Assembly (NCBI GenBank): GCA_012295275.1
Contig: CM022676.1
Coordinates: 11,659,160 to 11,723,159, forward strand
Source: Chrysomallon squamiferum
Lineage: Eukaryota; Mollusca; Gastropoda; Neomphalida; Peltospiridae
Length of the DNA: 64,000 nucleotides
Direction of reading: 5' to 3'
Part shown: in pieces, positions 40,738-54,337 of the stretch
Position numbering within the stretch: the first letter of the stretch is position 1
Layout of the letters: every line of letters begins with the position of its first letter
The notes under the pieces: generated by a model
The model's input: only the letters and a program-made list of their open reading frames with translations
The model's database searches: none
What the model was told of the DNA's origin: nothing
Program-made: the position numbers and the translations under genes

Positions 40738-41800
40738 CAAAATAACTAAATCTCAATAAATGGGGTTTTCTTAACATTTACAAATACAAGTATATTATTA
40801 TACAAAAAACACAACACAAGTTGATTAATTCTTTGTCTCAAAACTAATTCTTTCTCTTCATTTTACCCAGCTGAAGTTAACAAAATACATATTTAATGTT
40901 GCTGAATCTCCAGTTACTTCACAAAACAAAGCATTTCTGCTACAAAATGTAACAGACGCTGTAAATTAAGAAAGCCACGATTTAATGTAATCCTCAGATT
41001 TGATTTAGTCGACCCCGTACTTGATAAAATCAGAAATGATATAGCCAATGATGTAAGATACAGTTCAGCTCATTCAGCCAATCATACATGATTTAACTAG
41101 ACTGGATCCAGGCAAAGACATCTGATCTGATTCTTCAGACATGATACACATCAGAAACGATACAACCCAGTGATAGATAGATTTGATATCACAACCGACA
41201 TTTTACAGTTCAGCAAACAGGCTGCAGTTCATCAGATACCAAGTAGCCCAATCTGCCATTATTTTCTCTGCAAAGCTATGATTTTTGTGGATGGGGAAGG
41301 CAGGACAGGTCCTGGGAAGACGCAGTGTTCACAGATCAATACTGCCTGCTCTTAACTCACTTCATGCAGCTGCTCATTGTTTGTCCTTGTTTGCCAACAT
41401 GGAAATGAGCAATCACGAAAGAATACAGCACAGTTCCAGCATCACTGCTAATCACTGGTTTAGATTGGGAAAACACTGCTATTTTAATGAACTACTGCAT
41501 TTAAAAACACTGAAAAAATACTGCATTGTTTAGATTGGGAAAACACTCTATTTTAATGAACTACTGCATATGTAAAACACAGAAAAACAGTAATATGTAA
41601 CTGAAATTACTGGTTTAGAATGGGAAAACACTAGTATTTTAATGAACTACTGCATATAAAGAAATGTAGAGAACTAGTGATACATCAAAGAAACTATGTA
41701 ACCACTGGATTAAATTGGGAAAACACTATTTTACTAACATCTAAATAAAATATAATGACTTCACCACCCACCGACACACACACACACCCACACACACACA

Positions 41801-41845
<45 letters not shown>

Positions 41846-43602
41846 GGATAACACTGTTCTTACAGGTTTAGACTCAGGGAAAGAAGTGTAGTTAACAGCA
41901 AAGAGAAGAAAAAAATCAGTAACATGAACAATTGATGGTGGACAGAAAGCAATAAAACACTGTTAAGCTGATGGATGCTGATGACCTGAGTGTACAGAAA
42001 TCAATGAGCTATTCCCTCCCTAACAACTGATCACAGAGACATGTTCCTCCACACACACACCAGACAAATTACTGTATTAAGCAGATTTATCATTCACTGA
42101 AAGCATCCAGAGATTTCTGTATCACTTGAAGTATGCCTCTGGTGCTATGAATTAATGAACTAATAATATTCATTATGCGTCGGAGACATCATGTTATCAT
42201 TCTGCGTGGCCTATCATCACTTGTAACAAAATTTCACAATGAAATAATACAGGTACACTCATATCAATGCTGCTGGTTCATCTCTTCTTCATTGAAATTA
42301 TGACACATAACTGATTTTCTACTGTATTTTTTGTTTTAACAGAAGAAGAAAGAGGTCAACCACAAAGATCATGTCATCAAACCAGACAGTTTAAAAACTG
42401 TGTTCTTTTGTGTTTGTATTTCAATATTGAGACTGAAGTAGCAAAAAAAAAACAAGACTTATAAGTGTATGTAATATGTTTACACAGTTTCTTCAAACTA
42501 CAAAAGTAACACATCTTTGCAGAAGTATGAAGATGATGGCTGTCACTGGTCATTTCAAGCAACCGTGAGGAAATGAAAATAAAATCCAGTTCATAAAAAC
42601 TGTAACCAAATCTTTGGTAAATAAAGTTTCTATGAAACTGTAACAGAAATGATGACTTCATACATGATATTAAATTCTGATGTAAAATATTGTTGGGCTA
42701 AGAATTATCAGCTACAAATGTACATTGTCACCTGGCCTACTTGAACATGACCTGAAAAACTAGTTATCTGTACATATCTTTTAACACATCATCATTAATG
42801 TACTCCCCTAATTTAATTTGCACTTGCTATTTTCATTCTTTATCTAAACAACATTACTAACACTTTTATCCAGATGTTGTCATCATAAGAAATAAACTGC
42901 TGACAGCAACTAGCAACAAGGAAACAAATGTTTATTTATTATTTTAATTTAAAATATTTACTCTTTTTTTTTTGGTAAAATTAAAATAATAATTAAAAAG
43001 AAAAAGATTTAAAAACCTTTACAAGTCAATCCCAGAGTTTCACATACATAATAAGCCTTTTCTGAATCTTCTAAAAAAAATCTGCAAATGTCTTCTTATT
43101 CAAAAAAAAAAATTAATTAAAAAACAAAGAAAAAAAACGAAGAAAATACTCCAAAACAGAATTTTCACAAAACAAAGATAAAAGAAATAAAAATCAAGGA
43201 CATTAACAATTAAAATATGCCTGCAGATAAAGTCAAAGAACCTAAGTGGTGGAAATGATACGTTTGTGTTTCAAATAAAAAAATAATTAGCAATAATAAT
43301 AATACCAAAATTGTATCAACATGTGGAACTGATAGGGTTATTACCAAAACCAATTCCTTGACAGCAGCAGTTACCATAGAAACCAGAAACATTCAAACTG
43401 TTCTACACTATTAGAGACAATCTAATTGATCATGAGGACTTTTGACTTGGTTGCCATGGCAGCAGCTGTGGAAATGACCTGGCAGTTTAGCCTTCAGCTG
43501 TAACAGAAATAAGTGTGAAACACACTGACAGAACAATTTACATGAAGAATGTGAATTCTCTTTTTTCTTCTTTTCCTTACACTTGTTTATAACGGAAAGA
43601 AA

Positions 43603-43658
<56 letters not shown>

Positions 43659-46600
43659 ACTCATTTCAGGATATTACCCTTACGTTTCACATAGTTTTAA
43701 ATAGCATTTTGCACAACCCATTTCAAATCAAAGAACCATCTACTGTTTCTTTCTGTTACTATTTTTGTTAATTTTTTAATTAGATAACCATCTTTAAACA
43801 CTGTGCTGAAGTGCATTTGTAATTTTTTATTTCTTTATTTGTTTGATAAGAAATTAATTTCTAGCTTGCCACCAGTATGGTCCCACTTTTAAACTATCCA
43901 GTAAAGCCAGTCTCTTGTTATTAAAGCTGTTTGAAGAGATCAGACTGAAATGATGAACGGTATTAAAACAATCTGTTGTCAGTTAGCAGGTACTGAAACC
44001 ATCAGTCAACAGGTGATACTAATCTGCATCCAGGTAACACATTGGGGAAGCCAGGGCTGGTCAGTTTACCAACAACACCTGTAACTCATCTGACCAGTGT
44101 ACACTCACAAACTGGTGTAGATCAACTGACCATCACCGGTCAACTCTTTACACATGAAAACAAGCATCCAGCGAAGTCTCGAGCCAGTGGATAAATCAGC
44201 CACGTTCGCTTTGGTTTATTCACATTTCTAAATATCTTCCAAGTGATTCAAACTGGCAAACATTAACTAAGTGGTCAGTTTGCTCACACACACAGAAACA
44301 AACCCTGCATGAAACGGGCTTCAGGCCAACAGAGCAGGTGTCAGTACAGATATAATGTTTTAAACATTGAGAAAAGCTGTATTTGCCAGTGGTTACAGGT
44401 AAAGAAACAATCTAGTCAACAGCCAGGGAAAGGGGTTTTTGGTTATCACAATCTACGTTAGCTTTCTAACAGCACTGAAAGGCCATTCAATATATTAAGA
44501 TTTTGTTTGTTTGCAGAAGAAACACACAAGGTTTTTAACTGCATCTGACTGAAAGTACACTGAGCTATACAGATAGCAGGGTTGATAAAAATAAATAATA
44601 GTATTTTAAACAACAACAAATCTTAAGTCACGACACAGATTGTTTTCCAATGCCAGCAGCTTCTTTGTTCAAACAGAGATTTCGATTTTTTTTCTGATTT
44701 TGTTCTTGGAAACCTCACAGAATTTGGTTACTAAAATGGTTTAACATGTACTAATCAACTGTTCTGTGCTATATTCTGTGTGTTCTGGAGCTCTGTTGAT
44801 GTATTCACTGCCAGAGTTGTTGCTGACTAGAATTTCAAACAGGCGGATAGACTGGTGCTTGCCCGCAGTAACTTCTACACATGATAAACAGTGGGCAGAT
44901 TATGGATCGAAGGTTTGGCAGATGAAGTGGAAATCTGATAGATCTTGAGTACATCACTTTAAACTGCTCAAAGAATGTGATTAAGTAACATACACCACAC
45001 TAGATAACATGAAAACTGAACACTGCAGTGAAATCTTCTACTACCAGAACAGAGAATAGTAGTAGTGAGTCTACAGAATAGATAATAGTAGTAGTGATAG
45101 CACTAGTTAGTCTACAGAACAGAGAATAGTAGTAGGGAGTCTACAGAACAGAAAATAGTAGTGATAGCAGTAGAGTCTACAGAAGAGAGACTAGTAGTAG
45201 TGATAGCAGTAGTGAGTTTACAGAACAGAGAACAGTAGTAGTGATAGCAGTAGTGAGTCTACAGAAGAGAGACTAGTAGTAGTGATAGCAGTAGTGAGTT
45301 TACAGAAGAGAGACTAGTAGTAGTGATAGCAGTAGTGAGTCTACAGAAGAGAGACTAGTAGTAGTGATAGCAGTAGTGAGTTTACAGAACACAGAACAGT
45401 AGTAGTGATAGCAGTAGTGAGTTTACAGAAGAGAATAGTAGTAGTAGTGATAGCAGTAGTGAGTTTACAGAACAGAGAACAGTAGTAGTGATAGTAGTAG
45501 TGAGTCTACAGAACAGAGAACAGTAGTAGTGATAGCAGTAGTGAGTCTACAGAACAGATAATAGTAGTAGTGATAGCAGTAGTGAGTTTACAGAACAGAG
45601 AACAGTAGTAGTGATAGCAGTAGTGAGTTTACAGAACAGATAATAGTAGTAGTGATAGCAGTAGTGAGTCTACAGAACAGATAATAGTAGTAGTGATAGC
45701 AGTAGTGAGTTTACATAACAGAGAACAGTAGTAGTGACAGCAGTAGTGAGTTTACAGTAGAAAATAGTAGTGATAGCAGTAGTGAGTCTACAGAACAGAG
45801 AATAATAGTAGTGATAGCAGTAGTGAGTCTACAGTAGAGAATAGTAGTGATAGCAGTAGTGAGTCTACAGAATAGATAATAGTAGTAGTGAGTCTACAGA
45901 AGAGAACAGTAGTAGTGATAGCAGTAGTGAGTTTACAGTAGAGAATAGTAGTGATAGCAGTAGTGAGTCTACAGAATAGATAATAGTAGTAGTGATAGCA
46001 GTAGTGAGTCTACAGAACAGAGAATAATAGTAGTGATAGCAGTAGTGAGTCTACAGTAGAGAATAGTAGTGATAGCACTAGTGAGTCTACAGAATAGATA
46101 ATAGTAGTAGTGATAGCAGTAGTGAGTCTACAGAAGAGAACAGTAGTAGTGATAGCAGTAGTGAGTTTACAGTAGAGAATAGTAGTGATAGCAGTAGTGA
46201 GTCTACAGAATAGATAATAGTAGTAGTGATAGCAGTAGTGAGTTTACAGAACAGAGAACAGTAGTAGTGATAGCAGTAGTGAGTCTACAGAACAGAGAAC
46301 AGTAGTAGTGATAGCAGTAGTGAGTCTACAGTAGAGAATAGTAGTGATAGCAGTAGTGAGTCTACAGTAGAGAACAGTAGTAGTGATAGTAGTGGTGAGT
46401 TTACAGAACAGAGAACAGTAGTAGTGATAGCAGTAATGAGTCTACAGAAGAGAATAGTAGTAGTGATAGCAGTAGTGAGTTTACAGAACACAGAACAGTA
46501 GTAGTGATAGCAGTAGTGAGTCTACAGAACAGATAACAGTAGTAGTGATAGCAGTAGTGAGTTTACAGAAGAGAGAACAGTAGTAGTGATAGCAGTAGTG

Positions 46601-49600
46601 AGTCTACAGAACAGATAATAGTAGTAGTGATAGCAGTAGTGAGCTTACAGAAGAGAGAACAGTAGTAGTGATAGCAGTAGTGAGTCTACAGAACAGATAA
46701 TAGTAGTAGTGATAGCAGTAGTGAGCTTACAGAAGAGAGAACAGTAGTAGTGATAGCAGTAGTGAGTTTACAGAAGAGAGAACAGTAGTAGTGATAGCAG
46801 TAGTGAGTCTACAGAACAGATAACAGTAGTAGTGATAGCAGTAGTGAGTTTACAGAAGAGAGAACAGTAGTAGTGATAGCAGTACTGAGTCTACAGTAGA
46901 GAACAGTAGTAGTGATAGCAGTAGTGAGTTTACAGAACAGAGAACAGTAGTAGTGATAGCAGTAGTGAGTTTACAGAACAGAGAACAGTAGTAGTGATAG
47001 CAGTAGTGAGTCTACAGAACAGATAACAGTAGTAGTGATAGCAGTAGTGAGTTTACAGAACAGAGAACAGTAGTAGTGATAGCAGTAGTGAGTCTACAGA
47101 ACAGATAATAGTAGTAGTGATAGCAGTAGTGAGTCTACAGAAGAGAACAGTAGTAGTGATAGCAGTAGTGAGTTTACAGAACAGATAAAAGTAGTAGTGA
47201 GTCTACAGTAGAGAATAGTAGTAGTAGACGTTTCTATTTTTATTCATACTTGTGTGTATGCAGATGTCAGATGTGTACACATACACAATATGCAAATATG
47301 TATCTATACATAGATGCATACACTTCCATTGTTATCTGTTAGTTATTTAGCAAAGTGCTGGCAGTTGAAAAAAACAAACAAAAACAACTTAATAAAGTAT
47401 AGGTAAATACGTAAGGGTCTTTCAACTATGGACTTTAATCTTAATGGACTTGACTCTGTTAACACAGGTCTGATGAGCTTACAGTAAACAATGACACAGG
47501 ATCTGATTTACATTTTAAACGACTTATGTTTATTAAACTATATGTGTGCATAATGTTCTTAACATGTTCCTGAATAAATATTTCATTTTATAATAATCTT
47601 TACTAAACACTGTATTGTAAACCTGGTTATAAATATGCACAGACAGACACTGTGACATGAACCTAAGCTACAATGCGTGGTTGTATTCAAATGTGTCAGT
47701 GCATGAATAAGCATGAATCTACGTGTCTAATTAAAAGCAGAAACGCTGGTGTAAATAATTCACAGTAGGCAATATCACCTGTTACCAACCGTCTGTAACT
47801 GCATACTGTGTTATACTGCATTAAACACTATTCTCTGTAAAAACCATATTTCACCACCAAACCACACCTCATTATAAAACCATACTTCAGTTTAGGCCCA
47901 AACTGTATTTACTATCAAACCGTACTTCAGTGGAAAAAGTTTGGAACAACAAATTTTATCTTGCTTAGTTTATATAATAAGACTGAACATGATAAAAATA
48001 TAAATAGTTAAATTATATTAAATTTATTTCAGATTCTTGATTTTGAATAATAAAGCCTTGTTGTATTACAATTTAACAAAAAAAAAATTGTTTTTATAAA
48101 TATACCACTGATTATGATTAACAAAGTGCCTTGGATATGAAAATTGACAGAACAAAGATTTTTCAGTGTGAAAATCCTTAAATAGCCACTCACACAATAT
48201 TCCTTTTTTCTTTATTATATAAAAATCTTACAATTTTATCACACTGCAAGACTTGTGATGATTCATCCAAACATGATACAGACGCATCACACTCTTCTGT
48301 GTAAGAAACTGATCTGTATTTTTAAGGCAAAAGAAATATTAAACATTTTCCCATCCTACAGTTACATGTAGTAGTATACACGATACGCCTGACGTGAATA
48401 ATAAAATAACAAACTATAGAATGAACAATTCTTTTTTTTTCTTTTTTTTTTCAGTTAACCGATCTTTTAAATGTACTTTCCAGTGAGACATGGAGTTACA
48501 GTGAACTGTGTGTGTAGTTCACAGTAAAACACAAGACTTCAGTAAACAAGTGATTTGCCCATGGCTAGGATGTGAAAATAATGAGGTGGATGAACAGATC
48601 ATACTCTGCATTAATCTTCACCCATCACTCTAACCATTGTACTACAGACTGACCTTCACCTTCCGGTCATCTTGTAACTAATAACAATCTGTCATACAGA
48701 ACAAATGTTTGATATTTTTGGATATCTCAGGTCATCAATGTTAAGAGGTGTGTGTTTTCAGTCAAGTGTTTAGTATACATGAAATGCTGTTCTACAGAGT
48801 TAATGAGAATTGACTTGTTTGACCAGATGGCTAGAAAAAGTCATGATCTACTGATGAAGCCAGCAATCGATAAAATGAACATTAGAAGCACCATGGTGCC
48901 TGCAACTCTCAGCTTAATCTTTTACAAACCAACCCACCAAGCATCATGAATCAACACTAAAGTGAAACCTTATTTCTTTTTCATTTAATAAAATCAATCA
49001 AATTTTATTGACATTAACTTTAAATATGAAATTTTATTAATAAAATGCCACCTAGTTCTTTTATTTAAAAAAAAAAAAAAAAAAAAAAAATGATTTTAAC
49101 TGACTTTTTATATGATTTTTTTACCTTTTTTTTATTTTTAATTTCATTTTTTATTTCATGTTTTTTTTTTTTTTTTTTTTTATTTTATTCAGATTGTTTT
49201 AAACATTCATTTTTATTATTTTGTAAAAAAAATTAAAAATGAAAATACTATTAATGGCAGGATCAAGTATTCTGGTTAACCATCAGTAAAATTTACTGTT
49301 TTTATTACTGAATGGGTTAACAAGGCAGATAATAATTGTAAATGGTAGATAAAAATAGAGGCACACAGGAAATTGTTGGAAACGTACAGAAAAACAAAGC
49401 TTGTGGTGAAGGTGGAGAGAAAATCGATGTACAGTACAGAAGTAGCAAATTACAAAAATCAATACAATCTGTTTAAAATTAATTTAGTGTTTCAGACATG
49501 ACTACATGTAAGTCAATCTCCTAGCATCCACTCCATTTTATTTTTGATTAGCAGTTTTTACTTGTTTAATGCAGGAAAGAAACAGTGCTCACCATTTTCA

Positions 49601-50195
49601 CACTCAAAGAAAATTAAAAACTATGCACACTACTCTAACTAAAAAACTATTTATTTATTATGATAATTTCAAGAACAGCAAAGATGAATGAATGTTTTGT
49701 GACAGCTCAGCAGAATTTATAATTTGATACTGGATGTCAAACTGAAGTCAAATATATGATAAAGTTAATAAATGAATTTATAATATAAATAACTATGTGA
49801 CTGTGAAACAGCTAGTTTTCAGTTAAGCTGATATGATAATAAAACATCATTACTGCAGATGCAGTTAAGTGGATATAACAGAATGATGTTAATGTTTGTA
49901 AAATCGTGTTCTTTCTGCATTAATGTTAACTAATAACTATCCAACTTTCTTATCTGAGTCAAACCAACACATCTTACATACTCCACTTGAAGCGACGCGT
50001 GACATGTCTAAATATGTTGTTATTTATCTAAAAACTATCATTTGATAATAGTTTTTGCATTTATCTTCATTAATATTAATCATGCGCATCCTGCCAGGCG
50101 CTGGTGTACAGGACACACAGCTGTAACATGCTTGCAAAATGTGCAGATAAATGAAAACATGCACATCACTTAGCTGTCTCACTAAGATGCTTGAG

Positions 50196-50265
<70 letters not shown>

Positions 50266-53200
50266 ATGTTAATGTCAAGCTGACGGTAATAAATATTGAA
50301 TAAATTCAGTTGCTTTGTTGTTTGTTGCTTTTACAATTTATCATGAAAACAATGAAGACCTGCTGTTAGAAAGCAAGAGATCTCTTTTTAGTCTGTTACT
50401 GTTACAATTTAATAAGAAAATAACAACATTTGGCTTTTCAGAACCTATCAAAAGTGAAGGATTTTCTGCATGCTATTATTTTTTTGTAAGTAGTTTGGGG
50501 ACCCAGTTGGGATGTGATGTGGCCCGAAGGATTCGAAAGGGCAGACATCTGTTATGTAAATAAATGATGAATGAACATGTAAGTGTGTGTTAATGCGATG
50601 CACATAATGTGACACGAGGGATACAAGACAAAGCCTCAAGTCATGAATAATTCAAACTTCCGATATTGATTTACTGAACACCCTGCAAAAACTTCTCTTT
50701 TTACATTTTTTTTTTTTTTAAATTATTTATTTCTTCTTCTTTTTTTTCTTTTTCTTTTTTTCTTTTTTAATAATTTTTTTATTCAATACAGATTAACAGA
50801 GAAACACAATACATTAATATTATGAAAGAAAACATTAGAACTATTTAAACATTCGAGCATTACGTAATGCAATCCACAGAACGCTGGTAAACTGAACACT
50901 AATAATTTCTGCACACAGTGATTACTCGACAAACAGCGCTATCAACAATTCTCCTTTTCCGATGTTGCCATGTCTACAAAATAAATAATGCAACAAATCA
51001 TCTCGTCTGAAGCCAGTGAAAGAAAAGAAACATTAGTGCATTGCCAGGCAACAATTTCTGTGCATAAACCATCGGCAATTTGACAGGAACAGCTCAATCT
51101 GAGAACTAAACAGCCTTTCAGTCTCTCTCTTTACCTTCCATTATCTTCTTCGTTTTAATACGTCAGTGTGCAAACCTCAGTGTTATCCAGTGTGACACAA
51201 GCAAAATGATGGTGAGCTGTGCTGTAGGCAAACATAAATTACATAATATCAATTAGTTATCTAGATGTGTCAGTAATACGATGCTTCTCGACAGAAAACA
51301 GCGAGACGACAATGTATATTCAAGTCACAGTGGTTTGACATTTAATATATTTAACAGTCAAACTGATGGTAATTTAGCTTCATAAGACAAAGGATATACT
51401 GATGTATAGTTAGATGTTCATTGTGTAACTGAGAGACTGATATATTTAATAAAGATATGGCAGTGTATGTCTGTGTGGTAATGGATACACTGGTATATTT
51501 AAATGTTAATGGTGAAATGGCAGTAGATGTTTATGTATTACAATGGCAAAAATGAGAGATTAATGGAGTGTAGCTGGTAGAGTAATACAGTGACAGAAAA
51601 CAGTATGTATGATAACCTAATATAGGATTCAACTGTTAATAGTGAGAGTGTTATGGAAAAAGTGGGTATAATGGTTAACAGTGAGGTAACAGTGAAAAGT
51701 GTTTATTAACTGTGAGATGTTAACAGAAGCAATGGGTTTGTTTAATAATGAGATGTTAAAAGATGAAACATGATGGTTTGACTGACAGTGAAAGTGTGAA
51801 GATTTATAATATATATTGTATGATGGTTAATACTGATAAAGATGTATATATTGTTAGAAGTCAGGTGGTATTAATGGCAGTATGCTAATAAGCTAGATAT
51901 AATGGTTAAAATGGTCATGTATATATAGTCATTATGAACAATCAGTAGCAGACAAATTGTAACACATCACATTGTGAAAGAACACCGGGTCATTACTTAG
52001 TTTTGAAGAAATTAAGTTGTGTTGACAGTACTGTTCTGATTACATAACTCAGAACCCATCACTCAAATTACATTCAGTGATATCTCAGTCCAGTTAAAAC
52101 CTTCAATTTCTCAACACAGTTTCTTAAAGCACTGAGATGTATGTATGCTTAATTCTAGTGACACGATGGGATGCAATTAGATGGTAAAATTGGTAAGTGG
52201 TAAGATTAGAACAAGTTGTTAAAATTACAGGTCAGAATGTGTTTTATTAAGAGACATCAACTGCTTTATCCAGATGAGAAAAATCAAGAACGTTTATTAA
52301 TTCAGGTAATGTTCAAGTCCATTTTATCTCATAGGTTTACAGGGAATTACAACTTTTATCACAATTCTCAAATTGCAGCGGTCTGTCTTGTAGAGCCGTA
52401 TCAGTTTTATTCTATCTCGGGTTGCTAAATTCCTGCAGTTTGGAGGAGGGTTTATTAGTATTATTACTACTGATTACTAATACAACTTAAAGAACTGGAA
52501 CACTGGTCTGTGTTGCGTGTATTTCGTGTAAATCTTACATACCTGAAGAGACACCTGGTGTTCATCAAGGTGTACATGCTATCAGGTGAGGTGATATGGA
52601 AAACATGTGTTGTACTAGCAACATTAATTAGCCAAACACACAACTCTGCACATCTTTAACAAGTCTGGTAATAAAACATAGACTAAAAAGTATTATCTAA
52701 ACATCATGCAGATAAATCTCGTTCCACATGCCTTTTAAAAAAAAAAAAAAAAAATTTAAATTTAAGTTTTTTTTTGTTTTTTTTTTTTTTTTTTCCTTTG
52801 ATTTCCTGGCATTTTATGCTTTCTTGTTTATCTAACAGATATTCACAGAATATTTCAGCATGTCAGCATGTATCTACATTTAAAAAAAAAAAAAATGTAA
52901 TATATTAATAAATATAACAAGTAATAATAAAACAATAATATTAATGTATTTTAAATAATCAAATTAAAAATTGTTTTAATTAATTATGTTAAGTAAATAT
53001 AAAATATATTTCTATTAGATCTGTAATAACAGACTATACAGAAAACTTTCAAAGAACACATTGAAATAAAATGATAAACGCACAGATCATATTAAATACT
53101 CTCATACCAAGTTTGTGATCTGCTCTGAATTTTTAGCTTAAAAGAAAAATTGTTTTAAACCATATTAAAAGATTTAAAAAAAAATATAAATTACAGAGTT

Positions 53201-54251
53201 GAAACAGGGGTCAGATTGTATGAGAATAAACACAGCATGTGAAGGTTGGTTTATTCAGTAAATAAAAACATATATTAAACTTGTGAAGATGTGTAATATG
53301 AACTAGGTGTCATACAACTGTCAGCTGTACATTTACATACACAACTGTTTTGCATGTTCTTTGTCGTTTACATTAGTCATTCATTTTATCTAGCCATGTA
53401 GATGACTAAGTCGGAAAGTGTTTTTTGGTGGGGGTTTTTTGTTTGTTTTTTTAATAAATACGCTGACATGTCTAAAATATTACCAACTTCACATGGCTCT
53501 TTGTAAATTTTTCAACCGTGACATATCAAACATTAATGCTGCAAAGATGAACTTGACAGAAATCTATTGTTAATTGTACTTAAACAAGCCTGGGCTAGTA
53601 CTATGTTGTCAGGGTTTGTGTATACTAAAAATGTACTGCTGATGTAAAACATGACTGTATAGTAATCTACTAACACTGCACTCTATGACAGGACAACCAT
53701 TTCACACTGTTTTGTTACTTAAACTGATATAAGGATCAGTATCATTTTACAGGTAGAGCTAAATCTGAAATCTCAGTACACATATAGGTTTCATTTTACT
53801 CATTAAGACTAAGAAGTAAAAATAATGCTGAGAAAAAGGCTGTGACCACCAAAATGAAACTGGCAGAAGTAAATTTTGTTATTTTTATGTAATTGAACTG
53901 TGGCTGTAATTGTGCAGATAGGATATTGAACTGAACACAATAAGACATGACTCACTGAGGTAAGTGATTGTGTATCTGGTAAAATCCAGTAAAAACTAGT
54001 TTTTCTACTTATCTGAATTTACCTATTGATCTGCATATCCCTTGTTATTAAAGCTATATGAAATATTGTGTTTCTTATTTTTTTGCCCATTAACAAATCA
54101 ATAAATGTTGTAACACTGAGTGCCATAACCAGCAGCACTGGAAGAAGTGTCATTATGCTGTCTGCCTAACAGAAATATTGATTACTCCGCTAAACCATGA
54201 CCTTCAGTACATATTCTGTCACTGACCTTGTTATTCTAAACAGCAAAGGCC

Positions 54252-54337
<86 letters not shown>

